A stretch of 64,000 nt of DNA from Acuticoccus sediminis (lineage in GTDB: Bacteria > Pseudomonadota > Alphaproteobacteria > Rhizobiales > Amorphaceae). The DNA lies in NCBI RefSeq assembly GCF_003258595.1, contig NZ_QHHQ01000004.1, positions 434,001 through 498,000 of the forward strand, read 5' to 3'. Of the stretch, positions 27,507 through 36,167 are shown piece after piece. How positions within the stretch are numbered: the first letter of the stretch is position 1; each line of letters begins with the position of its first letter. Under the pieces are notes generated by a model. It had not been told where the DNA came from, searched no databases, and was given only the letters and a program-made list of their open reading frames with translations. Made by a program: the position numbers and the translations under genes.

Positions 27507-28394
27507 TCAGCCGGCGGTCACGAGGCCGACGAGCGCCCGGGCGGCGCGGGTCTTGTGGCGCTGCGGATGGGTCAGGACCGAGAAGGTCCGCAGCGGCCGT
27601 GGCGTCCACGTCACGCGGCGCAGCGCGATGTGGCGCGTGCGGAACGAGCCGACCGCCCGCCGCGACAGCATCGTGACGCATCCTCCGGCCGCGACGGCGG
27701 CCAGGACCGCCTCGTTGGAGGGAAGCTCGAGCGTCACCTCGAGGTCGCCGGTCGCGAGGTTGAGCGCCCTGAGGTGCGTCTCGAACGCGGAGCGCGTGCC
27801 CGATCCCGGTTCGCGCAGGACCCACCGCAGCGCCCTGTAGTCGCCCGCCGAGAACGACGGGCGGCGCCGTTCGGCATGGTCGCGCGCGAGCACCAGGACC
27901 AGTTCGTCCCGCGCCACGACCTGGATGTGCAGGTCGCTCGACGGAAGCTCGCCCTCGACGAAGCCGAGATCGGCCGTCCCGTCCATCACCGCGGCCGCCG
28001 CCGTCGCGGTGTTGCCCACCGTCAGGTCGATCTCGACGCCCGGGTGGCGGTCGTGGAGCGCCATCAGATGGCGCGGCAGCCAGTAGCTCGCCACGGTCTG
28101 GCTCGCGGTGATGCGCAGGCGCCCGCGCATTTCGCTGGCGAGGTCGTCGAGTACCAGCTTCGTCGTCTCCGCCTGGGCGAGGAGGCTGCGGGCCGCCTCC
28201 ATGAAGGTGAGGCCGGCCTCCGTCGGCTCGATCCCCCGCCCCACCCGGTCGAACAGTCTGACGCCGTGCTGCGCCTCCAGCGCCGAGATCGCCGACGAGA
28301 CCGCCGATTGCGTGAGGTTCAGCGCCTCCGCGGCGCGCGTGACGTGCCGCCGCTCGGCAACGGCGAGGAAGATGCGTACCTGATCGAGGGTCAT
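27507..28394 (-). CDS. LysR-type transcriptional regulator
   Basis: A 295-residue LysR regulator. The N-terminal winged helix ('LDQVRIFLAVAERRHVTRAA', 'EALNLTQSAVSSAISALEAQ') is followed by a substrate-binding domain beginning near residue 90 ('RLRITASQTVASYWLPRHLM'). It is divergent from a YeiH-type exporter gene with a 104-base gap, the classical arrangement for an LTTR and its target. The start is ATG 28394 ('MTLDQVRIF'). Its effector is unknown; by position it may sense a sulfur compound handled by the YeiH protein, as CysB-like and YeiE-like regulators do. Confidence 0.92.
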   Translation of the reverse strand: MTLDQVRIFLAVAERRHVTRAAEALNLTQSAVSSAISALEAQHGVRLFDRVGRGIEPTEAGLTFMEAARSLLAQAETTKLVLDDLASEMRGRLRITASQTVASYWLPRHLMALHDRHPGVEIDLTVGNTATAAAAVMDGTADLGFVEGELPSSDLHIQVVARDELVLVLARDHAERRRPSFSAGDYRALRWVLREPGSGTRSAFETHLRALNLATGDLEVTLELPSNEAVLAAVAAGGCVTMLSRRAVGSFRTRHIALRRVTWTPRPLRTFSVLTHPQRHKTRAARALVGLVTAG

Positions 28395-28421
28395 GCACGA
28401 ATCATCGACGAAATCGAACGG

Positions 28422-28440
28422 ATTGCCAAGAATATTCAAT
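28422..28440. promoter_or_regulatory. Candidate LysR box (ATTG-N11-CAAT) in the LysR-yeiH gap
   Basis: ATTG at 28422-28425 and CAAT at 28437-28440 are separated by 11 bases, which matches the T-N11-A inverted repeat bound by LysR-type regulators. A second ATTG-N8-CAAT pair lies at 28467-28482, nearer the exporter start. The two-site layout fits a recognition site near the regulator and an activation site near the target promoter. Confidence 0.55.
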
Positions 28441-28498
28441 TGGATCGAACGGTATGCCGGCGCCAGATTGTTGGCATTCAATCAATCTGGAGCCCGCG

Positions 28499-29527
28499 AT
28501 GACCAGCCTTGCCGTGGAAACAGTCGACGCCGAACCCGCAGGCTGGCGCGATCGAATTCGGGACGTCGCCCCTGGCCTCGGACTGGCCGCGGCGCTCGCC
28601 GCCGTGGCGCTGCCCGTGGCACGATGGTCCGGATCCCCGCTCGTCAGCCCGATGGTGCTGGCGATGCTCGCCGGCATAGTCATCCGCAACACCGTCGGTA
28701 TCGGTGACGCGCTGGGGCCGGGTATCCGGACCGCGCTGCGCCCGGTCCTGCGGTTCGGCATCGTGCTCCTCGGCGCGCGGCTGACCTTCGGCGAACTCGG
28801 CGCCATCGGCCTTCCCGGCATCGTCGTCGTCTCGGTGGCGCTGGTGTCGACCTTCGTCTTCACCAAGCTGGCGGCGCGGGCGCTGGGTGTCGACGCGAAA
28901 CTGGGCGAGCTGATCGCCGCCGGCACGTCCATCTGCGGCGCGTCCGCGGTGCTGGCGGTCAACACGGTTACGCGGGCGCACGACGAGGACGTCGCCTACG
29001 CCATCGCCTGCGTGACCGTGTTCGGCTCGCTGTCGATGGTCCTGTTCCCGCTTTTGATGGTCCCGCTCGGCTTCACGCCGGAGACGTACGGTCTCTGGGT
29101 CGGCGCGAGCGTCCACGAGGTGGCGCAGGCGGTCGGCGCCGGGTTCGCGCACGGCACCGTCGCGGGTGAGTTCGGTACCGTCGCCAAGCTGGGCCGTGTC
29201 ATCCTGCTGGCGCCCTTGATCCTCACGCTCGGCGCGCTCGCCGCGCGGCGCGGGGGCGCGATGGCGGGGCGCGCGCCGATCCCCTGGTTCGTGTTCGGCT
29301 TCGTCGCCGTGGTGGCGCTCAACTCGCTGGTGGCGCTGCCGCCGGTGGGCGTGGAGGGCGCGCAGCTCGCGTCGACGGTCTGCCTCACGATGGCGCTCGG
29401 CGCGATGGGGCTGGAGACGGATATCGCGAAGCTCCGCCTGAAGGGGGTCCGGCCGCTGATCCTCGGCGCGGCCGCGTGGATCTTCATCGCCGCCGTCGCC
29501 GGCCTGCTCGTCATGCTGGTCGCCTGA
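28499..29527 (+). CDS. YeiH/UPF0324-family putative sulfate or sulfur-compound exporter
   Basis: A 342-residue inner-membrane protein with about ten hydrophobic helices. Family motifs are 'SPMVLAMLAGIVIRNTVG', 'FGIVLLGARLTFGELG', 'AAGTSICGASAVLAVNTVT' and 'GLWVGASVHEVAQAVGAG'. Members include YeiH and TauZ-like proteins, proposed as sulfate exporters during sulfonate degradation, but transport is not proven for most. The start is ATG 28499; an upstream ATG at 28454 falls inside the probable LysR control region. It is expected to be under control of the divergent LysR protein. Confidence 0.87.
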   Translation: MTSLAVETVDAEPAGWRDRIRDVAPGLGLAAALAAVALPVARWSGSPLVSPMVLAMLAGIVIRNTVGIGDALGPGIRTALRPVLRFGIVLLGARLTFGELGAIGLPGIVVVSVALVSTFVFTKLAARALGVDAKLGELIAAGTSICGASAVLAVNTVTRAHDEDVAYAIACVTVFGSLSMVLFPLLMVPLGFTPETYGLWVGASVHEVAQAVGAGFAHGTVAGEFGTVAKLGRVILLAPLILTLGALAARRGGAMAGRAPIPWFVFGFVAVVALNSLVALPPVGVEGAQLASTVCLTMALGAMGLETDIAKLRLKGVRPLILGAAAWIFIAAVAGLLVMLVA

Positions 29528-29540
29528 CCCGGACCCCGCT

Positions 29541-31046
29541 CTACCGGTAGGCTGCCTCCAGAGCGGCGGCGATCCGGTAGAGCGTCATCTCGCCGAGGTG
29601 CGCCCCGGTCAGCATCGCGCCGACGGGGCGCCCGTCCGGGAGCGGCCCCACCGGCACCGAGATCGACGGATGGCCCGTCGCGCAGAACGGCGCGGTGTTG
29701 GCCGTCATCGCGAACGCCGAGGTGACGATCTCCTCGCGGCTCGCGTCCGCCGCCGGCAGCGGCATGGCGGCGATGGGTGTCGCTGGCATGAGGAGCGCAT
29801 CGCAGCGCGCGAGCGCCTCGTTGTAAGCCCCCGTCAGCGCCCGGTTGAGGTTCTGCGCCTTGCCGTAGAAGCGTCCGCTGTGCCGGCTCCCCATGTAGTG
29901 ACCCATCAGGATGCCGAGCTTCAGCGTGTCGGAGAGCTCGTCCGCGCGGCCGTGCCAGCGGGCGTGCGCGTCGAGGAGGCTTTCAAGGTACACGCCCTTG
30001 GCGTTGGTGCCGTAGGCGTTCTCCTCCATCATCAGCCGCGTGGCGCCTTCGAGGAAGATCGGCGTCCAGATCGCCGCGCCCCTGGCGTGGAGCGGGATCG
30101 GCATCTCGACGACGCGCGCGCCGGCCCGGGCGAGACGGTCGGCTGCGGCGCGCACCGCCTCGCTGACGGCGGGGTCGTGGCCGGGACGGTCGAACCCCTC
30201 CGGCACGACGCCGATGGTGAGGCCGGCGACGCCCCGTGACAGCGCCTGGGAATAGGGCTGTGACGGGGCGCCGGATTGACGGGGATCGAGGCCGTCGGGG
30301 CCGGCCAACACCTCCAGCATCAGGGCATTGTCGGCGACGGTGCGGGTCATCGGGCCGGTGTGGTCGACGGTCAGCTCGACGGGGAAGATGCCGGTGTACG
30401 GGACGAGCCCGTGCGTCGGCTTCATGCCGACGATGCCGCAGAAGGAGGCCGGGATGCGGATCGAGCCGCCCTGGTCGCCGCCCGTCGCGAGGTCGACGAT
30501 GCCCGCCGCGACGAGCGCCGCCGATCCCGAGGAGGAGCCACCGGCGTTGTGGCCCGGCACAACGGGGTTCTCCACCCAATTCGGCCAGGAGGTGTGACTG
30601 CCGCCCGACGCGCAGTAGTACTCGCACTGCGCCTTGCCGAGGATCGTCGCCCCCTCGTCCAGGAGACGCGTCACGATGGTGGCGTCGATCTCCGGCACAT
30701 AGCCGGAAAGGATCGAGGCGCCGTTCTGCATCGCCATGCCGGCGACGCAGGTGTTGTCCTTGATGGCGACCGTCTTGCCGGCGAGCTTGCCGCGCCTGGC
30801 GCCCCTGATCTCGCTGAGGACCGCCCAGGCGCCGTAGGGGTTCTCCTCCGGCGCGGGGCGGCGCCCCGGCGTCCTCGGGTAGCGCACCGGCGGCAGCGGC
30901 TCGGCCATGTGGTCGACGACGTCGTAGGCGTCGAAGAGGCCCTGCATCAGGCCGAGGAAGGACGCGGCGTCGGCCGGCGACAGGCTGAGGCCGAGTTCGG
31001 CGCCGACCGCTGCGATCGCGCCGGCGTCGGGGCGCTGGATCGCCAC
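29541..31046 (-). CDS. Amidase (amidase signature family), stand-alone paralogue
   Basis: A 501-residue amide hydrolase. The Ser-cisSer-Lys machinery is intact: Lys96 in 'KTVAIKDNTC', the Ser run 'GHNAGGSSSGSAALV' and the nucleophile in 'TGGDQGGSIRIPASFCG'. It starts with GTG 31046, which directly abuts the TAA of the upstream fusion gene (no spacer), so it is translated by coupling. It is a full-length paralogue of the amidase half of that fusion, sharing blocks such as 'GLVPYTG' and 'DHTGPMT'. Substrate inference: a small amide delivered by the adjoining transporter. Nothing indicates urease or allophanate hydrolase. Confidence 0.93.
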   Translation of the reverse strand: MAIQRPDAGAIAAVGAELGLSLSPADAASFLGLMQGLFDAYDVVDHMAEPLPPVRYPRTPGRRPAPEENPYGAWAVLSEIRGARRGKLAGKTVAIKDNTCVAGMAMQNGASILSGYVPEIDATIVTRLLDEGATILGKAQCEYYCASGGSHTSWPNWVENPVVPGHNAGGSSSGSAALVAAGIVDLATGGDQGGSIRIPASFCGIVGMKPTHGLVPYTGIFPVELTVDHTGPMTRTVADNALMLEVLAGPDGLDPRQSGAPSQPYSQALSRGVAGLTIGVVPEGFDRPGHDPAVSEAVRAAADRLARAGARVVEMPIPLHARGAAIWTPIFLEGATRLMMEENAYGTNAKGVYLESLLDAHARWHGRADELSDTLKLGILMGHYMGSRHSGRFYGKAQNLNRALTGAYNEALARCDALLMPATPIAAMPLPAADASREEIVTSAFAMTANTAPFCATGHPSISVPVGPLPDGRPVGAMLTGAHLGEMTLYRIAAALEAAYR

Positions 31047-33434
31047 TTACATCCGCGTCCAGTCGCCGGCCGCCTCGAAGGCGGACGCGGCCTGGTAGAT
31101 GGTCGATTCCGCCCAGTGCTTCGCCGTCAGCATCATCCCGACGGGGAGCCCGTCGACCATGCCGCACGGGACGGACATCGACGGGTGGCCGGTGACGTCG
31201 AAGGGGGCGGTGTTCTCGATCATCTCGAACGCGCGCTGCACGACGAGGCCGAGCGGGGCGTCGGACGGCGGGATCGGCGGGGCGCGCATCGCCGTCGTCG
31301 GCATCATGAGGATGTCGTAGGACGCCAGCATGTCGTCGTAGGCCTTGCGCAGGTTGCGCGCCTGGTTCTGCGCCTTGGCGTAGTAGTGGCCGCGGTGGAA
31401 GCGCTGGAAGTACTCGCCGAGGAACATGGTGATCTTCAGCGGGTCGGCGAGCTCGTCGGCACGGGAGCGCCAGTTGGCGTGGTAGTCGAGGAGGCTCGTG
31501 GTGTGGAGGCCCTTCCAGCCGGTCCCCATGCCGTTGCCGCGCATCATCTGGTTGGTGCCGCCCTCCGCCGCGATGGGGAGCCAGACGGCCATGGCGGTGG
31601 CGTGGAACGGGATCGACACCTCGTCCACTGTCGCGCCGAGCTTGCGGTAGAGGTCGCCCGCCCTGCGCACCGTCTCGTCGACCACCACCTCGGACTCGGG
31701 CCGGCCGAACCCCTCGCGCACCAGCGCGATGCGCATGCCGCGGACGCCCTTGCCGAGGGCGGCGGTGTAGGCGTCGGTCCGGGGCGCGTACTGGCGCGGG
31801 TCGAGGCCGTCCTTCCCGGCGATGACTTCGAGGCAGAGGGCGTTGTCGTAGACATTGCCGGTCATCGGGCCGGTATGGTCGATCGTCGTCTCGATCGGCA
31901 TCACGCCCGAGTACGGGACCAGGCCGTGCGTCGGCTTCATGCCGTAGATGCCGCAGAACGAGGCGGGCATGCGGATCGAGCCGCCCTGATCGCCGCCGAT
32001 GGCGATGTCCACCTCGCCCGCCGCCACCAGCGCGCCCGACCCGGACGAGGACCCACCCGTGGTGTGGCCGAGCTTGCGGGGGTTCTGGACCGGGCCGGTC
32101 GCGTTGGTGTGCGAGCCGCCGGAGAAGCAGAAGTACTCGCAGTGCGCCTTGCCCTTGATGGTGGCGCCCGCGTCCAGCATCCGCGTGACGACGGTCGCGT
32201 CGACGTCCGGCACGTAGCCCTTCAGGGTCGAGGCACCGTTCATCATCGGCACGCCCGCGAGGCAGACGTTGTCCTTGAGCGCCACGGTCTTGCCCGCCAG
32301 GGCACCGCGCGGGGCGCCCTTGATGTCGGTCTTCACGTACCAGGCGTTGTACGGGTTCTCGTCGGCGGTCGGGCGGTAGCCCGAGGTGCGGGGGTAGACC
32401 ACCGGCGGCAGGTTGTCCGGCATCTGGTCGAGGGTGTCGTAGTGCTTGATGGAAGCTTCCATCAGGCCCATGAACTCGCGGATCCTCTCGTCGGAAAGGT
32501 GCATGCCGAAGTCCTCGGTGATGGACTTCATCTGCGCGAACGTGGGGCGTTGGACGGTCATGCGGGCGAGCCTCTGGATGGGGTCGTGCAGCGCGAACGG
32601 ATCCGCCCCCCTGGTCGGGGCGGCGGCGCCGTTCGTGGCCGGTGTCGCGCCGTTGGTCGCCACAGGCGCGGCCTTGGCGCTGCCGCCGCGGCTGTTGAGG
32701 CCGGTGAACTCGGCGATGAGGGGCGCGTCGGCGTAGTCGGCGCGGTCGATCACGCCGGCGACCTGGCCCTTGTTGAGGAGGACCAGCTTGTCGGACAGGT
32801 CGGTGATGAACTCGAGGTTCTGCTCCACCAGCAGGATCGAGAGGCCGCGCTCGGTGGCGAGCTCGCGCAGCTTGTCCTCGATCATGTCCACGATCGACGG
32901 CTGGATGCCCTCGGTGGGCTCGTCGAGGAGCAGGAGCTGCGGGTCGGAGACGAGGCAGCGGGCGAGCGCCAGGAGCTGCTGCTCCCCGCCCGAAAGCGCG
33001 CCGCCCGGCCGGTCGAGCAGGCGCTCGAGCTGCGGGAACTCGGCGAGCATCCGGTCGATCGCCGCCACTTCGTCGTCCGCGCCGTGGGCGGCGATGCCCA
33101 TGCGCAGGTTGTCGCGCACCGACAGCATCGGGAAGATGCCGCGGCCCTGCGGCACGTAGCCGATGCCGAGGCGGGCCCGCTGGTGGCTCCTGTCGCGCGT
33201 GATGTCCATCCCGTCGAAGTGGATGGAGCCGCCGGTCGCCGGGACGAGGCCCATGAGGGTCTTGAGAAGGGTCGTCTTGCCCATCCCGTTGTGGCCGAGC
33301 ACGCCGACGATCTCCCCCTCCCCGACCCAGACGTCGACGCCGTGCAGGACCGGCACGCGGCCGTAGCCGGCGCGGAGCCCCTTCACGTGGAGCAGCGACG
33401 AGGCCCCGGCGCGCGCGCGCCCGGATGTGTCCAC
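31047..33434 (-). CDS. In-frame fusion: UrtE/LivF-type ABC ATPase + amidase
   Basis: A single uninterrupted 795-codon frame. Residues ~15-246 are a complete branched-chain/urea-type ABC ATPase: Walker A 'GHNGMGKTTL', signature 'ALSGGEQQLLALAR', Walker B 'LLLLDEPTEGI' and 'LLVEQNLEFI'. Residues ~247-297 form an Ala/Thr/Asn/Gly linker ('VATNGATPATNGAAAPT'). Residues ~298-795 are a complete amidase with Lys387, the 'GGSSSGS' run and Ser486 in 'GGDQGGSIRMPAS'. The start is GTG 33434 or TTG 33443, the latter overlapping the UrtD stop. An internal ATG at 32561 could also start a free amidase. It follows four transporter genes and precedes an amidase paralogue. The ATPase normally docks on the permease at the cytoplasmic face, so the amidase would sit at the channel exit. 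Confidence 0.9.
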   Translation of the reverse strand: MDTSGRARAGASSLLHVKGLRAGYGRVPVLHGVDVWVGEGEIVGVLGHNGMGKTTLLKTLMGLVPATGGSIHFDGMDITRDRSHQRARLGIGYVPQGRGIFPMLSVRDNLRMGIAAHGADDEVAAIDRMLAEFPQLERLLDRPGGALSGGEQQLLALARCLVSDPQLLLLDEPTEGIQPSIVDMIEDKLRELATERGLSILLVEQNLEFITDLSDKLVLLNKGQVAGVIDRADYADAPLIAEFTGLNSRGGSAKAAPVATNGATPATNGAAAPTRGADPFALHDPIQRLARMTVQRPTFAQMKSITEDFGMHLSDERIREFMGLMEASIKHYDTLDQMPDNLPPVVYPRTSGYRPTADENPYNAWYVKTDIKGAPRGALAGKTVALKDNVCLAGVPMMNGASTLKGYVPDVDATVVTRMLDAGATIKGKAHCEYFCFSGGSHTNATGPVQNPRKLGHTTGGSSSGSGALVAAGEVDIAIGGDQGGSIRMPASFCGIYGMKPTHGLVPYSGVMPIETTIDHTGPMTGNVYDNALCLEVIAGKDGLDPRQYAPRTDAYTAALGKGVRGMRIALVREGFGRPESEVVVDETVRRAGDLYRKLGATVDEVSIPFHATAMAVWLPIAAEGGTNQMMRGNGMGTGWKGLHTTSLLDYHANWRSRADELADPLKITMFLGEYFQRFHRGHYYAKAQNQARNLRKAYDDMLASYDILMMPTTAMRAPPIPPSDAPLGLVVQRAFEMIENTAPFDVTGHPSMSVPCGMVDGLPVGMMLTAKHWAESTIYQAASAFEAAGDWTRM

Positions 33435-33439
33435 CGCGG

Positions 33440-34168
33440 TCAATGCTTGTGCCCCAGGTAGACATCGCGGACGGTCGGGTCGGCGGAGACCTCGTCCATG
33501 GTGCCCTCCATGAGGATGGCGCCGCGGTGGAACACCGTCACCTTCTGGGCGATGGCGCGGATGAAGTTCATGTCGTGCTCCACGACGATGAGGGTCGCCG
33601 TCTTGTTGATCTCGCGGATGAGGCCGGCGGTGAACTCGGTCTCCTCGTCCGTCATGCCGGCGGCGGGCTCGTCCAGCAGCACGAGCCAGGGTTCGGCGGC
33701 GATCACCATCGCCAGCTCCACCCACTGGCGCTGGCCGTGGGCGAGCGCCCCCACCTGGCGGCGGCGGATGTCGCCGAGGCGGACGCGCTCGATGGTGTCG
33801 GCGGTCAGTGCCTGGGCGCGCTTGTCGGGGTGGAAGCGCCGGCTCGCGAGCCAGATGTTCTCCTCAACCGACAGGGCGTCGAAGACGTTCGGCACCTGCG
33901 TCTTGATGCCGACGCCGAGCTCGGCGACCTCGTGCGGGTCGGCGCCGGTGGTGTCGACGTCGCGGATGGTGACGGTGCCCTCGGTAGGCTTGAGCTGCCC
34001 GGTGAGGCACTTGAAGAAGGTGGACTTGCCCGCGCCGTTCGGGCCGATCAGGCAGCGCAGCTCGCCGGCGTAGAGGCGGAAGTCGACCCTCTCGTTCGCC
34101 ACCACGCCGCCGAAGCGCATGGTGAGGTCGCGGGTCTCGAGGACGGTTTCGCGGCGGGTCCTGGCCAT
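33440..34168 (-). CDS. urtD: UrtD-type ABC transporter ATP-binding protein
   Basis: A 242-residue ATPase of the LivG/UrtD group. Walker A is 'GPNGAGKSTFFKCLTG', Walker B 'LVLLDEPAAGM', and the signature is the UrtD-like variant 'LAHGQRQWVELAM' rather than LSGGQ. 'VGIKTQVPNVFDALSVEEN' is also UrtD-like. It energises uptake with the UrtE half of the next gene, with which it is almost contiguous. It starts at ATG 34168, four bases after the upstream permease stop. The gene symbol reflects subfamily resemblance; the cargo may be an amide rather than urea. Confidence 0.88.
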   Translation of the reverse strand: MARTRRETVLETRDLTMRFGGVVANERVDFRLYAGELRCLIGPNGAGKSTFFKCLTGQLKPTEGTVTIRDVDTTGADPHEVAELGVGIKTQVPNVFDALSVEENIWLASRRFHPDKRAQALTADTIERVRLGDIRRRQVGALAHGQRQWVELAMVIAAEPWLVLLDEPAAGMTDEETEFTAGLIREINKTATLIVVEHDMNFIRAIAQKVTVFHRGAILMEGTMDEVSADPTVRDVYLGHKH

Positions 34169-34172
34169 CGCC

Positions 34173-35222
34173 CTACTCCGCCGGCTGCACGCTGCGGCGC
34201 GAGCCGGAGCGCGCGCGGCGCCGCGCCGAGCGCCCGGCCCTTCGGGTGCGGCGCCGGCCGACGAGGTCCACCACCGTCGGCACCACCCCCTTCGGGAGGA
34301 GGAGCACGAAGCCGATGAGGACGAGGCCGAGGATCATGTTGGCGTTCACCACCTGCTGCGTGCCGAGGTACGACGTCAGCCAGAAGATCCCGAAGGCACC
34401 GAGAATCGGGCCAATGAGCGTGCCGCGCCCGCCGACGATCACCCAGATGATCACCTGCGCCGCATAGGAGAGGTTGAAGAGGTCGGGCGTCACGCGGCCG
34501 ATGCCGTTCGCGATCAGCACGCCGGCGAGCCCGGCGATGCCGCCACCGATGGCGAAGAGGCCCAGCTTGTAGACGCGCGTGTCGTAGCCGAGCAGCTCCG
34601 CCCTCGTCTCGTTCTCGCGGATCGAGACGCAGACGCGGCCGAAATGGGTGCGCGTCAGCCAGATGCAGCCGAAATAGGCGAGGATGAGCGCGCCCATTGC
34701 GACGTAGAAGAGCTGCGTCGGGAACAGCATCGCCCCGCTCCACGGCACGGTGAGCGGCGGGGCGGAGGTGCCGTTGAACCCGCCGAGGAGCGCCGTGCCG
34801 ATCTTGTACTCGGGACCGGAGGTGCGGCGCATCAGGTTGAAGAGGATGAGCGTCACCGTCAGCGTGATGACGCCGAGGTAGACGTCGCTGATGCGTCCCC
34901 AGAACATGAAGTAGCCGAGGATCGCCGCGACGGCCGCCGCCACCAGCACCGCGACGATGACCGCCGACGTGGTGTCGCCCCAGTTCTGCGCCGCGACGGC
35001 GTACGCGTACGCGCCCAGGCCGAAGAACGTCGTCTGGCCGAAGCACAGGATGCCGCCGAAGCCCCAGATCAGCCCCAGCGAGAGGGCGAGCACCGCCAGC
35101 GCGATGGCGGTGGTCAGGTTGATGATGGTGAAGAGCTGGAGCACCTGCGGCGCCCCGAACATCACCACCAGCCCGATCACCGCCACGGCGATGAGCTGGT
35201 TGCGGTCCCGCCAGCGGCTCAC
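34173..35222 (-). CDS. urtC: UrtC/LivM-type ABC transporter permease
   Basis: A 349-residue inner-membrane permease with about nine to ten helices and a basic, Arg-rich C-terminal tail (~25 residues) in the cytosol. Family motifs are 'LSLGLIWGFGGILCFGQTTF', 'TRTHFGRVCVSIRENETRAE' and 'VGGRGTLIGPILGAFGIFW'. The segment 'RENE...RAELLGYDTRVYK' is the ATPase-coupling loop. The start is GTG 35222, whose GTGA overlaps the stop of the preceding permease gene. The Arg-rich tail is longer than usual and could contact the ATPase-amidase. Confidence 0.9.
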   Translation of the reverse strand: MSRWRDRNQLIAVAVIGLVVMFGAPQVLQLFTIINLTTAIALAVLALSLGLIWGFGGILCFGQTTFFGLGAYAYAVAAQNWGDTTSAVIVAVLVAAAVAAILGYFMFWGRISDVYLGVITLTVTLILFNLMRRTSGPEYKIGTALLGGFNGTSAPPLTVPWSGAMLFPTQLFYVAMGALILAYFGCIWLTRTHFGRVCVSIRENETRAELLGYDTRVYKLGLFAIGGGIAGLAGVLIANGIGRVTPDLFNLSYAAQVIIWVIVGGRGTLIGPILGAFGIFWLTSYLGTQQVVNANMILGLVLIGFVLLLPKGVVPTVVDLVGRRRTRRAGRSARRRARSGSRRSVQPAE

Positions 35223-36088
35223 AGGCTGCGCCTGAAGAAGCGGCCGGTGATGCCCGTGGGCAGCAGGCGCAGGAGAATGATGGCGGCCACCAGCAGCGCC
35301 ACCTCGCCCACCGTCGGACCGGTGATGAAGGTGACGACCTGGTTGATGAAGCCGAGGAGCGCCGCCGCCGACGCGGTGCCGGCGAGGATCGCCGCGCCCC
35401 CGGAGATGACGGTGATGAACGCCTTGGCGATGTAGGCCGCCCCGATGGTCGGCACGACGCCGGTGATGGGGGCCAGTAGCGCGCCCGCGAGGCCCGCCAC
35501 GGCGGAGCCGAGGCCGAACGTGATCATGTAGATCGTGCTGGTGGAGACGCCGAGTGCCGCCGCCATGTCGGCCCGCTGCATCGTGCCGCGCGCTAGGAGG
35601 CCGAGCTTGGTGAACTTCATGACGGCGTAGACGAGGGCGAAGAGAACCAGCGTGATGACGATCAGGAAGAGCTCGTAGCCCGAGGAGAAGAACGCGCCGA
35701 TGTGGAGCGCGCCCACCGGGGGCGAGACGGTCGTCGTCGTGGTCGGACCGAAGATCGTCGTGACGAGGCCGATGAGGAAGAGCGAGAGGCCCCAGGTGGC
35801 GAGCAGCGTGTCGATCATCCGCCCGTAGAGGAAGCGGATGAGGACGCGCTCGACGATGACGCCGATGAGCCCAACCACCACCGGCGCCAGCACCAGCATG
35901 GCGAGCCACAGGTTGACGCCGTTGTTGGTGGCGACGACGACGGTATACCCGCCGAGCATCAGGAACTCGCCGTGCGCGAGGTTGATGACGCGCATCATCC
36001 CGAAGATGATCGCGAGGCCGAGGCCGATGAGCGCGAGGTTCGCCACACCATAGGCGACCTGCAGGACGATGACGGCGGCGTAGTCCAC
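35219..36088 (-). CDS. urtB: UrtB/LivH-type ABC transporter permease
   Basis: A 289-residue inner-membrane permease with about eight helices. It starts with a GTG at 36088 and contains 'IFGMMRVINLAHGEFLMLGG', the signature of LivH/UrtB permeases, plus 'RGTMQRADMAAALGVSTSTI' (coupling loop). It overlaps the urtC-type gene by four bases and lies 79 bases downstream of the binding-protein gene. The N-terminal periplasmic extension typical of long UrtB proteins is absent, so this is closer in size to LivH or FmdE. Confidence 0.9.
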   Translation of the reverse strand: MDYAAVIVLQVAYGVANLALIGLGLAIIFGMMRVINLAHGEFLMLGGYTVVVATNNGVNLWLAMLVLAPVVVGLIGVIVERVLIRFLYGRMIDTLLATWGLSLFLIGLVTTIFGPTTTTTVSPPVGALHIGAFFSSGYELFLIVITLVLFALVYAVMKFTKLGLLARGTMQRADMAAALGVSTSTIYMITFGLGSAVAGLAGALLAPITGVVPTIGAAYIAKAFITVISGGAAILAGTASAAALLGFINQVVTFITGPTVGEVALLVAAIILLRLLPTGITGRFFRRSL

Positions 36089-36167
36089 CCGAAGCTCCGT
36101 GACACGGGACGGCGGCTGGGGCCGCCCAGGTGCGCGGCGGACGGCGCCGCCGCGCTCGGTTGCGTGG

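Noticed and set aside
29983-33465. Very long open frames (over 1000 codons) on both strands across the amidase/ATPase region
   Set aside because: They are shadows produced by high GC at third positions. They lack domains and overlap well-supported genes in other frames.
34173-36088. Single fused UrtC-UrtB permease
   Set aside because: The long frame upstream of 35222 is a shadow; urtB and urtC have separate frames with a GTGA overlap.
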